DNA of 59,493 bases from CAYJFX01 sp964370315 (GTDB lineage Bacteria; Spirochaetota; Spirochaetia; Treponematales; Treponemataceae): NCBI GenBank assembly GCA_964370315.1, contig CAYJIS010000007.1, forward strand, positions 1-59,493. Direction: 5' to 3'. Shown one piece after another: positions 32,729 through 42,601 of this stretch (position 1 is the stretch's first letter; every line of letters begins with the position of its first letter). Under the pieces are notes generated by a model. It searched no databases. It saw only the letters and a program-made list of their open reading frames with translations, and was not told the DNA's origin. The position numbers were made by a program, and so were the translations under genes.

Positions 32729-34234
32729 ATGAAAAAATACATTCTTTCACTCGACCAAGGGACGACCTCTTCCCGCGCTATATTATATGATAAAGAGGCT
32801 ACCCCCCTTTATTCAAAAAACATGGAATTTACACAGCATTATCCAAAGCCAGGATGGATAGAACATGATGCAGAAGAAATATTCTCCTGCCAATTAGAAG
32901 TTGTCAATAATGTTCTTGAACTTGCTAAAAATGATTGTGGAGCATCAATTGATGAAATAGCAGCAATTGGCATTACAAACCAAAGAGAAACAGTGGTAGT
33001 TTGGGAAAAAGATACAGGCAAACCTGTTTACAATGCAATAGTGTGGCAATGTCGCAGAACAGCAGCTCTTTGTGAAGAACTGGTAAAAAAAGGCCTCGGA
33101 GAGGTAATTCAGGAAAAAACTGGTCTTGTAATTGATGCATACTTTTCTGCTACCAAAATAAAATGGATTTTAGACGAAGTAGAAGGACTGCGAGAAAGAG
33201 CTATGAATGGAGAAATTCTTGCAGGAACTATTGATACATGGCTCATTTGGAAACTCAGTGGTGGCGAGGTGCATGTAACAGATGCAACAAATGCAAGTCG
33301 AACTATGTTATATAATATTTACCTCGATGATTGGGATGAAGACTTATTAAAGCTATTTGAGATACCTCGAAGCATGCTTCCTCGAGTTGGATACTCCAGT
33401 GAAGTATATTGTAACACCGATGAAAAAGTGTGTGGTTTTTCAATCCCAATAGCATCTGCAATTGGTGATCAACAGGCCGCCTTATTTGGACAAGGTTGTT
33501 TTGAAGCGGGTAATGTTAAAAATACTTATGGAACTGGTTGTTTTATCCTCATGAACACAGGAACATCACCTGTCATATCTAAAAATAATTTACTTACAAC
33601 AGTTGCCCTAAGCTACGATGGACAAGTCTATTACGCCCTAGAAGGAAGCATTTTTATGGGTGGCGCAACAATAAAGTGGCTACGTGATGAACTTGAGCTA
33701 ATTTCGTCAGCACCTGAAGTTGATACCTTAGCAGAATCTGTAGAAGATGCAAATGGTGCCTACCTTGTCCCTGCTTTTACAGGCCTTGGAGCTCCATATT
33801 GGGATATGTATGCACGAGGCACATTAGTTGGGCTTACACGAGGAGTAAAAAAAGCCCATATCTGCAGAGCTGTAATTGAAGCAATTTGTTTTCAAGTTCG
33901 AGATGTAATTGATTGCATGATAGAGGATTCAAATCAAAATGTTACTAGCCTATATGTCGATGGTGGTGCTAGTATCAGCAATGTTATGCTTCAATTTCAA
34001 GCCGATATCGTTAAAACAAAAATAAGCAGACCCCAAAACATTGAAACAACTGCACTGGGAGCAGCATTTCTAGCTGGACTAGCCGTGGGTTTTTGGAAAA
34101 ATAAAGATGAATTAATGAAATGTCGCAAAACTGATAAAGAATTTATTCCAGTAATGCAAGATGACAAAAGAGATACTTTGTATAAAGGATGGAAGAGAGC
34201 TGTGGATAGAGCAAGGGAGTGGATAGAAAAATGA
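32729..34234 (+). CDS. glpK: Glycerol kinase
   Basis: GlpK phosphorylates glycerol with ATP to glycerol-3-phosphate. The N-terminus MKKYILSLDQGTTSSRA is canonical and fixes the start. Further segments are GITNQRETVVVW, NAIVWQCRRT, DATNASRTMLYN, GDQQAALFGQ and the C-terminal LYVDGGAS. The length of 501 is normal. The phosphorylatable His found in Firmicutes GlpK is not apparent. It is the first gene of a four-gene operon; its stop overlaps the next start (ATGA). The absence of a leader suggests leaderless translation. Confidence 0.96.
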   Translation: MKKYILSLDQGTTSSRAILYDKEATPLYSKNMEFTQHYPKPGWIEHDAEEIFSCQLEVVNNVLELAKNDCGASIDEIAAIGITNQRETVVVWEKDTGKPVYNAIVWQCRRTAALCEELVKKGLGEVIQEKTGLVIDAYFSATKIKWILDEVEGLRERAMNGEILAGTIDTWLIWKLSGGEVHVTDATNASRTMLYNIYLDDWDEDLLKLFEIPRSMLPRVGYSSEVYCNTDEKVCGFSIPIASAIGDQQAALFGQGCFEAGNVKNTYGTGCFILMNTGTSPVISKNNLLTTVALSYDGQVYYALEGSIFMGGATIKWLRDELELISSAPEVDTLAESVEDANGAYLVPAFTGLGAPYWDMYARGTLVGLTRGVKKAHICRAVIEAICFQVRDVIDCMIEDSNQNVTSLYVDGGASISNVMLQFQADIVKTKISRPQNIETTALGAAFLAGLAVGFWKNKDELMKCRKTDKEFIPVMQDDKRDTLYKGWKRAVDRAREWIEK

Positions 34235-35736
34235 CATATGATGTAGCAATTATAGGTGCAGGCATAAGCGGTGCAGCTATTGCACGGGAATTATCAAGAT
34301 ACAACCTTGATATATGTGTGATAGAAAAAGAGAATGATGTTTCATGCGGCACATCAAAGGCTAATTCTGGAATAATTCATGCAGGCTATGATCCAGAGCC
34401 AAATACGTTAATGGCACGTTTAAATATTGAGGGAACTAAGTTGTATCCAAAGTGGGCTGAAGAACTCCATTTCGATTTTAAGCCAATTGGATCACTCGTA
34501 GTTGCCTTTAGTGAAGGTGACGAAAAAATAATCAAGGATCTCTTTGAACGAGGCAAAAAAAATGGTGTTGAAGAGTTACAACTCATTAACAGAGAAGAAC
34601 TTGAAAAACTAGAGCCGAATATTGCAGAGGAAGCAACATCCGCTCTCTATGCACCAACAGCTGCTATCATTAGCCCGTATCAAGCTACATGGTGTATTGC
34701 AGAGAATGCTGTATCAAATGGCGTCAAAATCTTTACAGGGTGCGAAGTACACGCAATAACAAGTCCTGAAAATCCAAAAGAAAATTTTGTTGTGCACACG
34801 GGAGAAGGTGATATTAATGCTCGCTATGTTGTAAATGCTGGCGGCTTATATGCAGATCGAATAAGTGAAATGGTTAATAGTACATCATATACAATTGTTC
34901 CTAGAAGAGGAGAGTACTGCTTACTAGATAACAATTGCAGAGACTTGGCTCATCATGTGTTATTTCAAACTCCAAATGAGTTGGGAAAGGGCGTACTCGT
35001 TTCTCCAACAGTGGATGAAAATATACTGATAGGCCCATCTGCCGATACTTGTAATGATAAAACATTCATGGGGACATATAAAGAGAACCAAGAGTTTATA
35101 CTTGAAAAAGGTGAAAAGACCATTCCTAATATACCTCAAAGAAATATTATCAATTCCTTTGCAGGTGCTAGAGCTATTGCTTATTATACAGATGAAAAAG
35201 GAAAAATTGGAAAAGCCGTTAATGATTTTATAATCGAAGAAGATGAAAATGTAAAGCGATTTATTCATGTGGCAGGAATTAGCTCACCAGGACTAGCTTC
35301 GGCACCTGCTATCGGCGTTTATGTATCAGATATACTAAAACATGCAGGACTTGAACTAAGCCCCAATAAAGATTTTGTCCCTATCTTTAAAGGCATCCAA
35401 AACTTTAAGTTAGCTAGCGAAAAAAAGAAAAAACAACTCATCGAATCTAACAAGTTGTATGGAAGAATTATTTGCAGGTGTGAAATGATAACCGAAGCAG
35501 AAATAGTTCAAGCTATACATTGCGGGGTTGGTGCTGTTGATCTCGATGGGGTCAAGCGTCGAACGCGCACGGGCATGGGGCGGTGTCAGGGTGGGTTTTG
35601 CTCTCCTCGAGTAACTGAAATTATAAGTAGAGAATTAAATATCCCAATGATAGACGTGACAAAAAAAGGTGGGTGCTCTTTTATACTTAACTCTAAAACA
35701 CGCGAAAACAAAGAAGCTCAAGGGGGCCGATCATGA
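34231..35736 (+). CDS. FAD-dependent glycerol-3-phosphate dehydrogenase-like protein with BFD domain
   Basis: The N-terminal FAD-binding DAO domain has GAGISGAAIARELS (residues 9-22) and GTSKANSGIIHAGYD. The C-terminal ~85 residues form a BFD-like [2Fe-2S] domain with CRCE and later GMGRCQGGFC. Together this resembles GlpA, the catalytic subunit of anaerobic glycerol-3-P dehydrogenase. The ATG at 34231 is chosen because it overlaps the glpK stop by 4 nt and starts the FAD motif; a start 12 nt upstream is less likely. It should oxidise glycerol-3-P to dihydroxyacetone-P and pass electrons to the next gene product. Confidence 0.92.
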   Translation: MTYDVAIIGAGISGAAIARELSRYNLDICVIEKENDVSCGTSKANSGIIHAGYDPEPNTLMARLNIEGTKLYPKWAEELHFDFKPIGSLVVAFSEGDEKIIKDLFERGKKNGVEELQLINREELEKLEPNIAEEATSALYAPTAAIISPYQATWCIAENAVSNGVKIFTGCEVHAITSPENPKENFVVHTGEGDINARYVVNAGGLYADRISEMVNSTSYTIVPRRGEYCLLDNNCRDLAHHVLFQTPNELGKGVLVSPTVDENILIGPSADTCNDKTFMGTYKENQEFILEKGEKTIPNIPQRNIINSFAGARAIAYYTDEKGKIGKAVNDFIIEEDENVKRFIHVAGISSPGLASAPAIGVYVSDILKHAGLELSPNKDFVPIFKGIQNFKLASEKKKKQLIESNKLYGRIICRCEMITEAEIVQAIHCGVGAVDLDGVKRRTRTGMGRCQGGFCSPRVTEIISRELNIPMIDVTKKGGCSFILNSKTRENKEAQGGRS

Positions 35737-37025
35737 AATACGATATAGTAGTAATCGGAGGGGGGCCTGCAGGTTTAGCTGCTGCAATTGCAGCAAAGGA
35801 GCAAGGAAGCGAGAGCATTCTAATACTTGAAAGAGATGTCCGACTTGGTGGGATACTTTTACAATGTATTCATAATGGTTTTGGGCTTCATCACTTTGGT
35901 GAAGAACTAACAGGACCAGAATATGCAGGAAGATTCGTAGACTTGGTAAAAAAATACAACATCGAATATAAACTTGATACGATGGTTCTTAATATTGCAG
36001 CCGAAAATTCTGACGAAACAAACCCAAAAAGAATCGTTACTGCAATAAACACTATTGATGGTATGATGAATATAGAGGCAAAGGCTGTAATACTTTCGAT
36101 GGGTTGCCGGGAGCGAACTCGCGGTGCATTGGTTCTTCCAGGAACACGCCCTGCAGGTATTTTTACAGCAGGCAGTGCCCAACGCTTCGTTAACATTGAC
36201 GGCTACCTGCCTGGCAAAAAAGCTGTAATCTTAGGTTCTGGAGATATCGGCCTTATAATGGCTAGGCGCCTAACCTTGGAAGGAGTTGAGGTCAAACTTG
36301 TCTGTGAACTAATGCCCTTTTCCGCTGGGCTTACAAGAAATATTGTTCAATGTGTAGAAAACTTTAATATTCCTCTTAAATTCAGTCATACCATTACCGC
36401 GATTCATGGAAAAGAAAGAGTTGAAGGTGTAACTGTCGCAGAAGTTGATAGCAATAGAAAGCCTATAAAGGAAACTGAAGAATATATAGAATGTGATACG
36501 CTATTATTATCAGTAGGCTTAATACCTGAAAATGAAGTTTCAATCGATTGTGGGGTTTCAATGGATTCAAGCACATCAGGCCCTATAGTAAATGAAAGAA
36601 TGCAAACTTCTATTCAAGGTATTTTTGCATGCGGAAATGCTGTACATGTCCATGATCTTGTAGACTTTGTAACTCAAGAAAGTATACGAGCAGGAGAGAA
36701 TGCATCGCGGTATGTTCAAGGCGAAAGGCCTTTGAACCCCAAACATATTACTCTTCGACCAGGTAACCGTGTCCGTTATACAGTTCCTCAATATATTGAA
36801 AGTACCGGAACAAATAGGGATGTGAGTATCATGTTTAGACCTACCGATGTGTACAGAGATGTACAAATTGTAGTCTATAGTAATAATCAACGTATAAAGG
36901 CACAGAAGAAAAAAATTGTTCGCCCTGGCGAAATGCAAATTGTAGAGTTAAAGCCAGATTTACTAGCTAAGGTTACAGACAACCTCACTGTATCAATAGA
37001 AATACCTGAGGAGGATAGAGAATAA
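35733..37025 (+). CDS. NAD(P)/FAD oxidoreductase of the glycerol operon
   Basis: This flavoprotein of 430 residues has an N-terminal FAD loop GGGPAGLAAAIAA, an NAD loop GSGDIGLIMARRL in the middle, and GIFACGNAVHVHDLVD near the C-terminus. A CIHNGFGLHHF segment lies near residue 50. It is typical of the protein placed between GlpA-like and DUF1667 genes in anaerobes, where it probably transfers electrons from glycerol-3-P oxidation to NAD(P)+ or another carrier. It overlaps both neighbours (4 nt and 1 nt), strong evidence for stoichiometric synthesis. Confidence 0.9.
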   Translation: MKYDIVVIGGGPAGLAAAIAAKEQGSESILILERDVRLGGILLQCIHNGFGLHHFGEELTGPEYAGRFVDLVKKYNIEYKLDTMVLNIAAENSDETNPKRIVTAINTIDGMMNIEAKAVILSMGCRERTRGALVLPGTRPAGIFTAGSAQRFVNIDGYLPGKKAVILGSGDIGLIMARRLTLEGVEVKLVCELMPFSAGLTRNIVQCVENFNIPLKFSHTITAIHGKERVEGVTVAEVDSNRKPIKETEEYIECDTLLLSVGLIPENEVSIDCGVSMDSSTSGPIVNERMQTSIQGIFACGNAVHVHDLVDFVTQESIRAGENASRYVQGERPLNPKHITLRPGNRVRYTVPQYIESTGTNRDVSIMFRPTDVYRDVQIVVYSNNQRIKAQKKKIVRPGEMQIVELKPDLLAKVTDNLTVSIEIPEEDRE

Positions 37026-37435
37026 TGTCAGACACAACTATTCAAGTTGAAGAAATTAATGAAACAAAAAAAATACCCTTAACGTGCATAATATGCCCTA
37101 TGGGATGCTTAATGGAAGTAGGCTTAAATGATGATGATGGAATGAAAGTACTTTCCGTAAAAGATAATGCATGCCCACGTGGTGAAGATTATGCAAAGAA
37201 AGAGCTCATCAACCCTACAAGAACACTTACAACAACAATTACTGTAATTGGCGGTGAAGATGGACTGGTTCCGGTAAAATCTGATGGAGAAGTCCCAAAA
37301 GGACATTTAATGAATTGCATGGAAATTATACGCCGGCAAAGCATAAAAGCACCCGTAAAGCGGGGAGATGTAATTATTCGAGATATTCTTGGCAGTGGGG
37401 TTAATATTATTGCCTGTGCTGATGTATACAAGTAA
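37025..37435 (+). CDS. DUF1667 Cys-motif protein, last gene of the glycerol operon
   Basis: This small protein of 136 residues has C-x2-C-x3-C (LTCIICPMGC, Cys21, 24 and 28) and a fourth Cys in NACPRGEDYA, then TRTLTTTITV and KAPVKRGDVI. This Cys pattern resembles the Fe-S cluster site of molybdopterin-oxidoreductase N-termini, and DUF1667 proteins always sit with GlpA-like and NAD/FAD partners. It is presumably an Fe-S electron-transfer subunit of the complex. The ATG overlaps the upstream stop by one base (TAATG). Confidence 0.9.
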   Translation: MSDTTIQVEEINETKKIPLTCIICPMGCLMEVGLNDDDGMKVLSVKDNACPRGEDYAKKELINPTRTLTTTITVIGGEDGLVPVKSDGEVPKGHLMNCMEIIRRQSIKAPVKRGDVIIRDILGSGVNIIACADVYK

Positions 37436-37446
37436 TGCATTTAAAT

Positions 37447-37488
37447 AAAAAAAAGCTTTGTTGAAAATTGCGACAAAAGCTTTTTTTT
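37447..37488. terminator. Bidirectional terminator between glycerol operon and pheS
   Basis: AAAAAAAAGCTTT and AAAGCTTTTTTTT form the arms around a ~16-nt partly pairable loop. T-runs on both strands allow use from both sides; it lies 5 nt from the pheS stop. Confidence 0.78.
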
Positions 37489-37493
37489 ATGCC

Positions 37494-39050
37494 CTAAAAC
37501 TGAGCCTTTCTAAGGCGAACTTGTTCAATATCATTACTAAATAGCTCACGTAAATCATTTAATCCAAGTGCCATAAGGGCCATTCTATCAATTCCAATAC
37601 CCCAAGCGAGAACAGGAACATCTATACCCATTGCCTTTGTAACTTCTGGCCTAAATATACCAGATCCGCCTAACTCAAACCACCCAAGAACTGGATGCTT
37701 TATATGAACCTCAATTGATGGTTCAGTAAAAGGAAAATACCCAGGCACATATTTTACATCTGTTGCACCAGCTATTTCAACAGCAAACATTTCCAAAAAC
37801 CCTAAAAGAGTTTTTAAGTTTACTTCATCCCCTAGAACGATTCCTTCTGTTTGATAAAAATCTGAAAGGTGAGTCGCATCTACTTTATCATATCTAAAGC
37901 AACGAGCTATCCCGAAATATTTTCCTGGTATTTTTGCGGTAGCTAATTGATGCGCTGAAAGTGCTGTACCTTGACTACGTAAAATAAGTCTCTTTGTAAA
38001 ATTTACATCAAACTTATAATTCCAACCGCGACTGCCTGAATTTCCACCATTTTCATGCACATTTTTTACATTTGTTAAAAATGGTTCATCTATTTTACTT
38101 GCATGCGTTGGGTTCTTTACATAATATGCATCATGTATATCTCGTGCCGCATGGAACTGTGGCATAAAAAGCGCATCTGAATTCCAAAATTCTGTTTCAA
38201 CAAGAGGCCCATCAAACTCTTCAAATCCTAATGAAGATAATTTATCTTTTACACTTTCTAAAAAAGAAACATATGCATTTGTTCGCCCAGGTATAATACG
38301 AGCCGGTGGCACCGATATGTTATAACCTCTAAAGGTTCCATTTTTCCACTCACCTTTTTCTAACATAGAAGGAGTTAAGCTTCCAATTTCATTACCCGTT
38401 ACTCCAGCACTTTTTAGAGCACTAGTAACTTCATGCGCGCATGGAAGCAATGAATGAACAACAGTTTCCCTTTCGATTATTCTAAAAGCACTATCAGAAG
38501 CTCCTCGTTTTTTTGCCATTGTATTCATAACGTCAAGTTCTTCTTTAGACAAGGTTTGAATATCAAGCGTACCTTGAGCATCCGCCTTTGCTTTTTGCAA
38601 AAGAGAGACTGCAATTAAAATACTAGTAGGTAAATCTTTTCCTTCATAACTTGCTTGTTTTTTTTCATTCATTACAAGAGAGCCTTCTTTACTTAACTGC
38701 CCAAAAGCTGATCCCACATCCTTGTTTTCTAATCCTAACGCTTGGGCAATCTCAGGCAATGACTTTGGACCGTTATCCTTTACATAGTTAAAAATTCTTT
38801 GTGATGGTATACCCTCTTTCTCATATACTCTGCCTAACTCAGTTAATTCAAAAAATGTATGCTCTTCGCGTCTAACTACACATGCAAGTTCTTTTCCTAC
38901 CAACCATGAAAAAGCTTGATTGGCATGACCTTCTTTGTAATCGAGATCTTTTTGTAGTTTTTGTGATGTTAATTCTTCATCTTTACTATACGTTAACAGC
39001 ACACGTACTTCTAACGGGTGCAAATTCTTCACTAAGGCTTGAACGTCCAT
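37494..39050 (-). CDS. pheS: Phenylalanine-tRNA ligase alpha subunit, archaeal type
   Basis: PheS is the catalytic half of the (alpha-beta)2 enzyme that charges tRNA-Phe. With 518 residues it is far longer than bacterial PheS (~340). The first ~180 residues are helical winged-helix-like repeats (LHPLEVRVLLTYS, LPEIAQALGLE), as in archaeal and eukaryal enzymes. The catalytic core follows with DARDIHDAYYV-like FHAARDIHDAYYV, ILRSQGTALSAHQLA and GGSGIFRPEV. Spirochaetes are known to have acquired PheRS of archaeal type. The ATG at 39050 has GGAGAGAAG upstream. The beta subunit is not in the window. Confidence 0.94.
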   Translation of the reverse strand: MDVQALVKNLHPLEVRVLLTYSKDEELTSQKLQKDLDYKEGHANQAFSWLVGKELACVVRREEHTFFELTELGRVYEKEGIPSQRIFNYVKDNGPKSLPEIAQALGLENKDVGSAFGQLSKEGSLVMNEKKQASYEGKDLPTSILIAVSLLQKAKADAQGTLDIQTLSKEELDVMNTMAKKRGASDSAFRIIERETVVHSLLPCAHEVTSALKSAGVTGNEIGSLTPSMLEKGEWKNGTFRGYNISVPPARIIPGRTNAYVSFLESVKDKLSSLGFEEFDGPLVETEFWNSDALFMPQFHAARDIHDAYYVKNPTHASKIDEPFLTNVKNVHENGGNSGSRGWNYKFDVNFTKRLILRSQGTALSAHQLATAKIPGKYFGIARCFRYDKVDATHLSDFYQTEGIVLGDEVNLKTLLGFLEMFAVEIAGATDVKYVPGYFPFTEPSIEVHIKHPVLGWFELGGSGIFRPEVTKAMGIDVPVLAWGIGIDRMALMALGLNDLRELFSNDIEQVRLRKAQF

Positions 39051-39106
39051 TCTTCTCTCCGAGGATATTATATTAATAACCAACTATAATATTAATCAGT
39101 TTTTAG

Positions 39107-39514
39107 TTATTGTGCACTATATACAGAGTCCCTAACTTCATCAAACCTAATTCTTGAAGTATAGTGAACTGTATTATTTACGGCATCGTATTGTGTTGAG
39201 TCTGCTCCACGATATGAATATGCATAATATGCTCTCTGACCGTTAGCACCTTGTCTTTCTTCCATAAATTTTTCCGCTCTATCACGAATTGCAATCATTG
39301 CGTCACTTTGCTCAAACAAATCCATGTTTACAGAAAAGGTAAAAAATGCTTCCCCTGTCGCTGGTAAAAACTCAATTGTCATTAAGTAAGGGATAGATTC
39401 GTCCGTCTTCCCCTCTTCTTGTATTCTTTCTACATTAAGATTTTGAGGAATCTGAGCAACAGCTACAGATACAACGCACATAGCAATGAGTAACAAAATA
39501 ATTGTTTTTTTCAT
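39107..39514 (-). CDS. Small exported protein
   Basis: The signal peptide (residues 1-20, cleavage after AVAQ) has no lipobox, so the 115-residue mature protein should be periplasmic or outer-membrane associated. It is mixed alpha/beta with PYLMTIEFLPATGEAFFTF and a helix rich in Asp/Arg/Glu (IAIRDRAEKFMEERQ), then YYAYSYRGADSTQYD. The family is not recognised. The ATG at 39514 follows AGGAGG by 7 nt. It lies in a minus-strand series between another exported protein and pheS. Confidence 0.78.
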   Translation of the reverse strand: MKKTIILLLIAMCVVSVAVAQIPQNLNVERIQEEGKTDESIPYLMTIEFLPATGEAFFTFSVNMDLFEQSDAMIAIRDRAEKFMEERQGANGQRAYYAYSYRGADSTQYDAVNNTVHYTSRIRFDEVRDSVYSAQ

Positions 39515-39576
39515 AATAGTCCTCCTAAACATTTCGTTTACTGTTAATTATATTTCGAATATAATGAGTGCACAAA

Positions 39577-40323
39577 TTAAAATAATGTGTACTCTTCTAT
39601 TGTACTCACAATCAGAAAAAAATCAAGGTCTGCAACGTATTTTCCTGCTTCAATATAATACCTTGGAAATTCGGTTAACTGTATTTTTCCCGTTATTTCT
39701 TTCGGTTTATTTTTTTCTATACTTTGAACATACGCCCTTATTGCATTCTTTGCTGCAATTTCACATGCAATTTCTATGCTTTCAATGCCATCAAAAACAG
39801 AAGCACTTCCTTTTCCAGCAACGCTAACTGGAGATGCATTTACCCACCTCTGCCTTTCATGAATCATACGTTCAGTTAAATCATATTCTACCCACGACTC
39901 TAATCGAGACTCCTGTCCCCCAACGACAATTTGTAATATACGCATGTTAGAATCTTCATCTTGAAGATTTACAATTGGGCCAATTGAAAAATACTCTTTT
40001 ACTCCACGTTGTTGGTCGGAGGGAGTATAAGAAAACTCCCACCCATACACAAGTGCCTCTATAAAAAAAGGTGCAAGTTGCCTTATACCGGTAACCCCTA
40101 CTGCAAACTCAGAGGATTCTTCTTGAACACGCGTGGGCACAATAGGAGCCTCTTCTATCACAAACCACACAGGAAAGCGCAAGAGAGATGAGTTAACAAC
40201 ATTTTGCGTATTAACCATCCCGGTATTCGTAAAAAGATAAACAAAGAATACAACAAAGCAGACTTTACGAACAGAAAAAATCGCCTTACCTCCTAGCGAA
40301 AAAAATCTTTCCATACCTTCCAT
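39577..40323 (-). CDS. Exported or membrane-anchored protein of unknown function
   Basis: The N-terminus has a basic segment and one hydrophobic helix (FVVFFVYLFTNTGMV), a signal peptide or anchor, followed by ~205 soluble residues with many strands. It contains EIACEIAAKNAIRAYVQ, a helix reminiscent of the LPP20/flagellar FlgT-type repeats seen in other spirochaetal exported proteins, but I cannot confirm a family. The first 31 bases overlap the end of the rhomboid gene, so the two are coupled. GGGGA lies 8 nt before the ATG at 40323. Confidence 0.75.
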   Translation of the reverse strand: MEGMERFFSLGGKAIFSVRKVCFVVFFVYLFTNTGMVNTQNVVNSSLLRFPVWFVIEEAPIVPTRVQEESSEFAVGVTGIRQLAPFFIEALVYGWEFSYTPSDQQRGVKEYFSIGPIVNLQDEDSNMRILQIVVGGQESRLESWVEYDLTERMIHERQRWVNASPVSVAGKGSASVFDGIESIEIACEIAAKNAIRAYVQSIEKNKPKEITGKIQLTEFPRYYIEAGKYVADLDFFLIVSTIEEYTLF

Positions 40324-40928
40324 GGTTTAATCCCCATTCGAACCCTCAAGTAGATCCATGCAAACACAAACCCGGCTAAGTGAGTGGCATGTGCAACAGA
40401 ACTACCTCGTGTAAATAATTGGTTCCATACTGAGAAGCCTGCGTAAATCAAAACTAGCAGCGGAGCCGAAACAGGCAAAATACCCCATATAAAAATTTTT
40501 GCATTTGGGAACATAACTGCATATATTAAAAGAATCGCATACACTGCACCTGACGCACCCAATAAAAAACTATAATACATGCCAGAAAAATAATACCCTA
40601 TTAGAGATGATATGCCACATAAAACCCCAATTAAAAGATACATCAATACAAATTCTTTAGAGCCAACACTTCTTTCAATAGCAGTACCGAAAAAAAAGAC
40701 ACCGAGCATATTACCCAATAAATGAAGTAAATCAGCATGAACAAACATATATGTAAAAGGTTGAAAAAAAAGCCCGCCTTTTACAACTTGTACTACATTC
40801 AGAGCTAAATATGTAAAAAGGTTCGGATTTGTTTGTGTAAACATATAAACCCCTATATTAATTGCAATTATTATTAGTGCAGCATTACTAAATGTGTACC
40901 GAAAAGGGCGCCTTAAAAGATTAGACAC
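40293..40928 (-). CDS. Rhomboid-family intramembrane serine protease
   Basis: Six hydrophobic helices fill the 211 residues. The catalytic dyad is Ser126 in GASGAVY and His183 in ATHLAGFVFAW, and HADLLHLLGNM supplies the family's oxyanion-side His and Asn. It should cleave transmembrane segments of membrane proteins within the lipid bilayer. It is the minimal bacterial form without added domains. Its end overlaps the start of the exported-protein gene, a possible partner or substrate. Confidence 0.93.
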   Translation of the reverse strand: MSNLLRRPFRYTFSNAALIIIAINIGVYMFTQTNPNLFTYLALNVVQVVKGGLFFQPFTYMFVHADLLHLLGNMLGVFFFGTAIERSVGSKEFVLMYLLIGVLCGISSLIGYYFSGMYYSFLLGASGAVYAILLIYAVMFPNAKIFIWGILPVSAPLLVLIYAGFSVWNQLFTRGSSVAHATHLAGFVFAWIYLRVRMGIKPWKVWKDFFR

Positions 40929-40980
40929 AATTTACCTCCTATATTACTTTTGAAACGATGATAGATCCATTTTGAACTAC

Positions 40981-42576
40981 TCATGATCCTTCTTGTTGTA
41001 GTTTTTCTTCTCTTGAAGATTCAACTTGTCCTATCTCTGCATAGTATTTCATTATATTTAAAAAGAGTGCCCACTTAGGCAGTGACTTTTCAAGTATCTC
41101 AACCGACTCTCTGTTCCGTGATGATGTAAACAAAAATTTAACATTTGAAACAATATCAGGTGTTGTTTTGCGTGCATCATCAACAATTTGTAACAATATG
41201 GCATACAAGTCATAAATAATTGTACATTGTTCTTGGATTAATTTTTTTGCGGTATAATTAATTTCAGTTACCATTAGCCCTAATGTTCTAGAAAACTCGG
41301 CATCTTTTTGACTATCTTTTATGTAACTCAATAAAAGCGACGCATCATTCTTTTCTCCTCGAGAAAAAGACTCTTCAAAACCTACAATATTCTTTTCAAT
41401 TTCCAAACACTCATATACTATGTCAGAAAAATCCTTCTTTTTTTCTGGTGCGTTAAAAAAACCCTCGACTACAATATCATTAAAGAGTGCTTTTACCTGA
41501 CCCGTGAAGAAGGTTGCCATAAAAGTTTTTATAACCTGCAAAGGTGTTATCCACAAAAAAGACGCGGTTGAACCCTTTTGTAGCAAGTCATTGTTTTGTG
41601 TAGAGTAGCCTTTTAATGAAAGCAGCGGCCTGTTACCAAAGATTTCTTTTATCTCGCGTTTTCTTTTTTCATCTTCAATTTCAATATTCAAGCGTTCCGT
41701 ATCAGAGTTAAAAAGCTCTTTTTGTCTAATCGCAAAACTTTCAAGTGTTTTTTCTTCTACTACAGCCTTCTCAGGCTCAAAGTTTATAGTATTTTTTCCA
41801 ATTAATATTAAATCAAGCAAAGTCTCTTTTGACAACGAACCATTCAGTACTGCAGCCATTTTTTTTAGTCGGTGCATAATTTGATCTTGCGTTATACCAG
41901 AACTTTTGCTAGGAAGTATTGCTGTCATTGCTGTTAGAGCTCTTGCTAAAGATGCGGTGAGATGTAAATTTGCCGTAATAAAATAAAAATTTAACAACTC
42001 ATTGGTAAGTGCGTCACATGAAACCGGTGAAAAGTTTGGTTTTGAGTCCATAGGTGAAAAAGACTCATCAAACAACTTAAGTATATCAATAAAATTATAC
42101 GTACATAAATCATAAAACAGTTCTAAATCTTTTAAAGTACGCTCTATTTGTAAAAAATTTCCTGATTGTAAATCTTTTTGTACCGACAAAAATGTTTGAA
42201 GCTGTTTTGATAACACCTCGCCCCTATTTAATGCAGCATCAAGCTCTTCTTTTCTGTTCTCATAGCTTAGTGAGTCAAGCCGCTGCTTAGACGCATTAGT
42301 ATATCCAGTCCGTATCAAAGTGTCGTATACCCTATTTTTTACAGGATTTTTATCTTGAGCACGCATAAAATCTAAAAGGGAAATAAAGTAACCTGCATTA
42401 GAATACAATGTAAAAAACCCTTGGGCTACGACTACTTGAACATTACCATTTTTATAAATTGGTTTAGACATTTTTGACAGGCGTATTTCGATAGGCTTTA
42501 CTTGAGCATTCTTATTAGAATCTGAATTACCTGAGGAAAAAAGTTTCTTAAAAAAGCTAAAAATATATTGAACCAT
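40981..42576 (-). CDS. Large cytoplasmic protein of unknown function
   Basis: A 531-residue, mostly helical, charged protein without signal peptide. It begins VQYIFSFFKKLFSSGNSDSNK, an amphipathic segment that could touch the membrane. Helical regions follow, some coiled-coil-like (for example around residues 280-320), and one hydrophobic patch (SFLWITPLQVIKTFMATFF) near residue 360. No enzymatic motif is recognised. The ATG at 42576 has GGAG upstream; the longer frame would run into the dus gene. It is read with the dus gene upstream and the rhomboid downstream. Confidence 0.7.
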   Translation of the reverse strand: MVQYIFSFFKKLFSSGNSDSNKNAQVKPIEIRLSKMSKPIYKNGNVQVVVAQGFFTLYSNAGYFISLLDFMRAQDKNPVKNRVYDTLIRTGYTNASKQRLDSLSYENRKEELDAALNRGEVLSKQLQTFLSVQKDLQSGNFLQIERTLKDLELFYDLCTYNFIDILKLFDESFSPMDSKPNFSPVSCDALTNELLNFYFITANLHLTASLARALTAMTAILPSKSSGITQDQIMHRLKKMAAVLNGSLSKETLLDLILIGKNTINFEPEKAVVEEKTLESFAIRQKELFNSDTERLNIEIEDEKRKREIKEIFGNRPLLSLKGYSTQNNDLLQKGSTASFLWITPLQVIKTFMATFFTGQVKALFNDIVVEGFFNAPEKKKDFSDIVYECLEIEKNIVGFEESFSRGEKNDASLLLSYIKDSQKDAEFSRTLGLMVTEINYTAKKLIQEQCTIIYDLYAILLQIVDDARKTTPDIVSNVKFLFTSSRNRESVEILEKSLPKWALFLNIMKYYAEIGQVESSREEKLQQEGS

Positions 42577-42601
42577 ACCTAGTCTCCATTGTAGTTCTAT
42601 T

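Noticed and set aside
35891..36196. Open frames antisense to the NAD(P)/FAD oxidoreductase
   Set aside because: Mirror frames of a clear flavoprotein gene.
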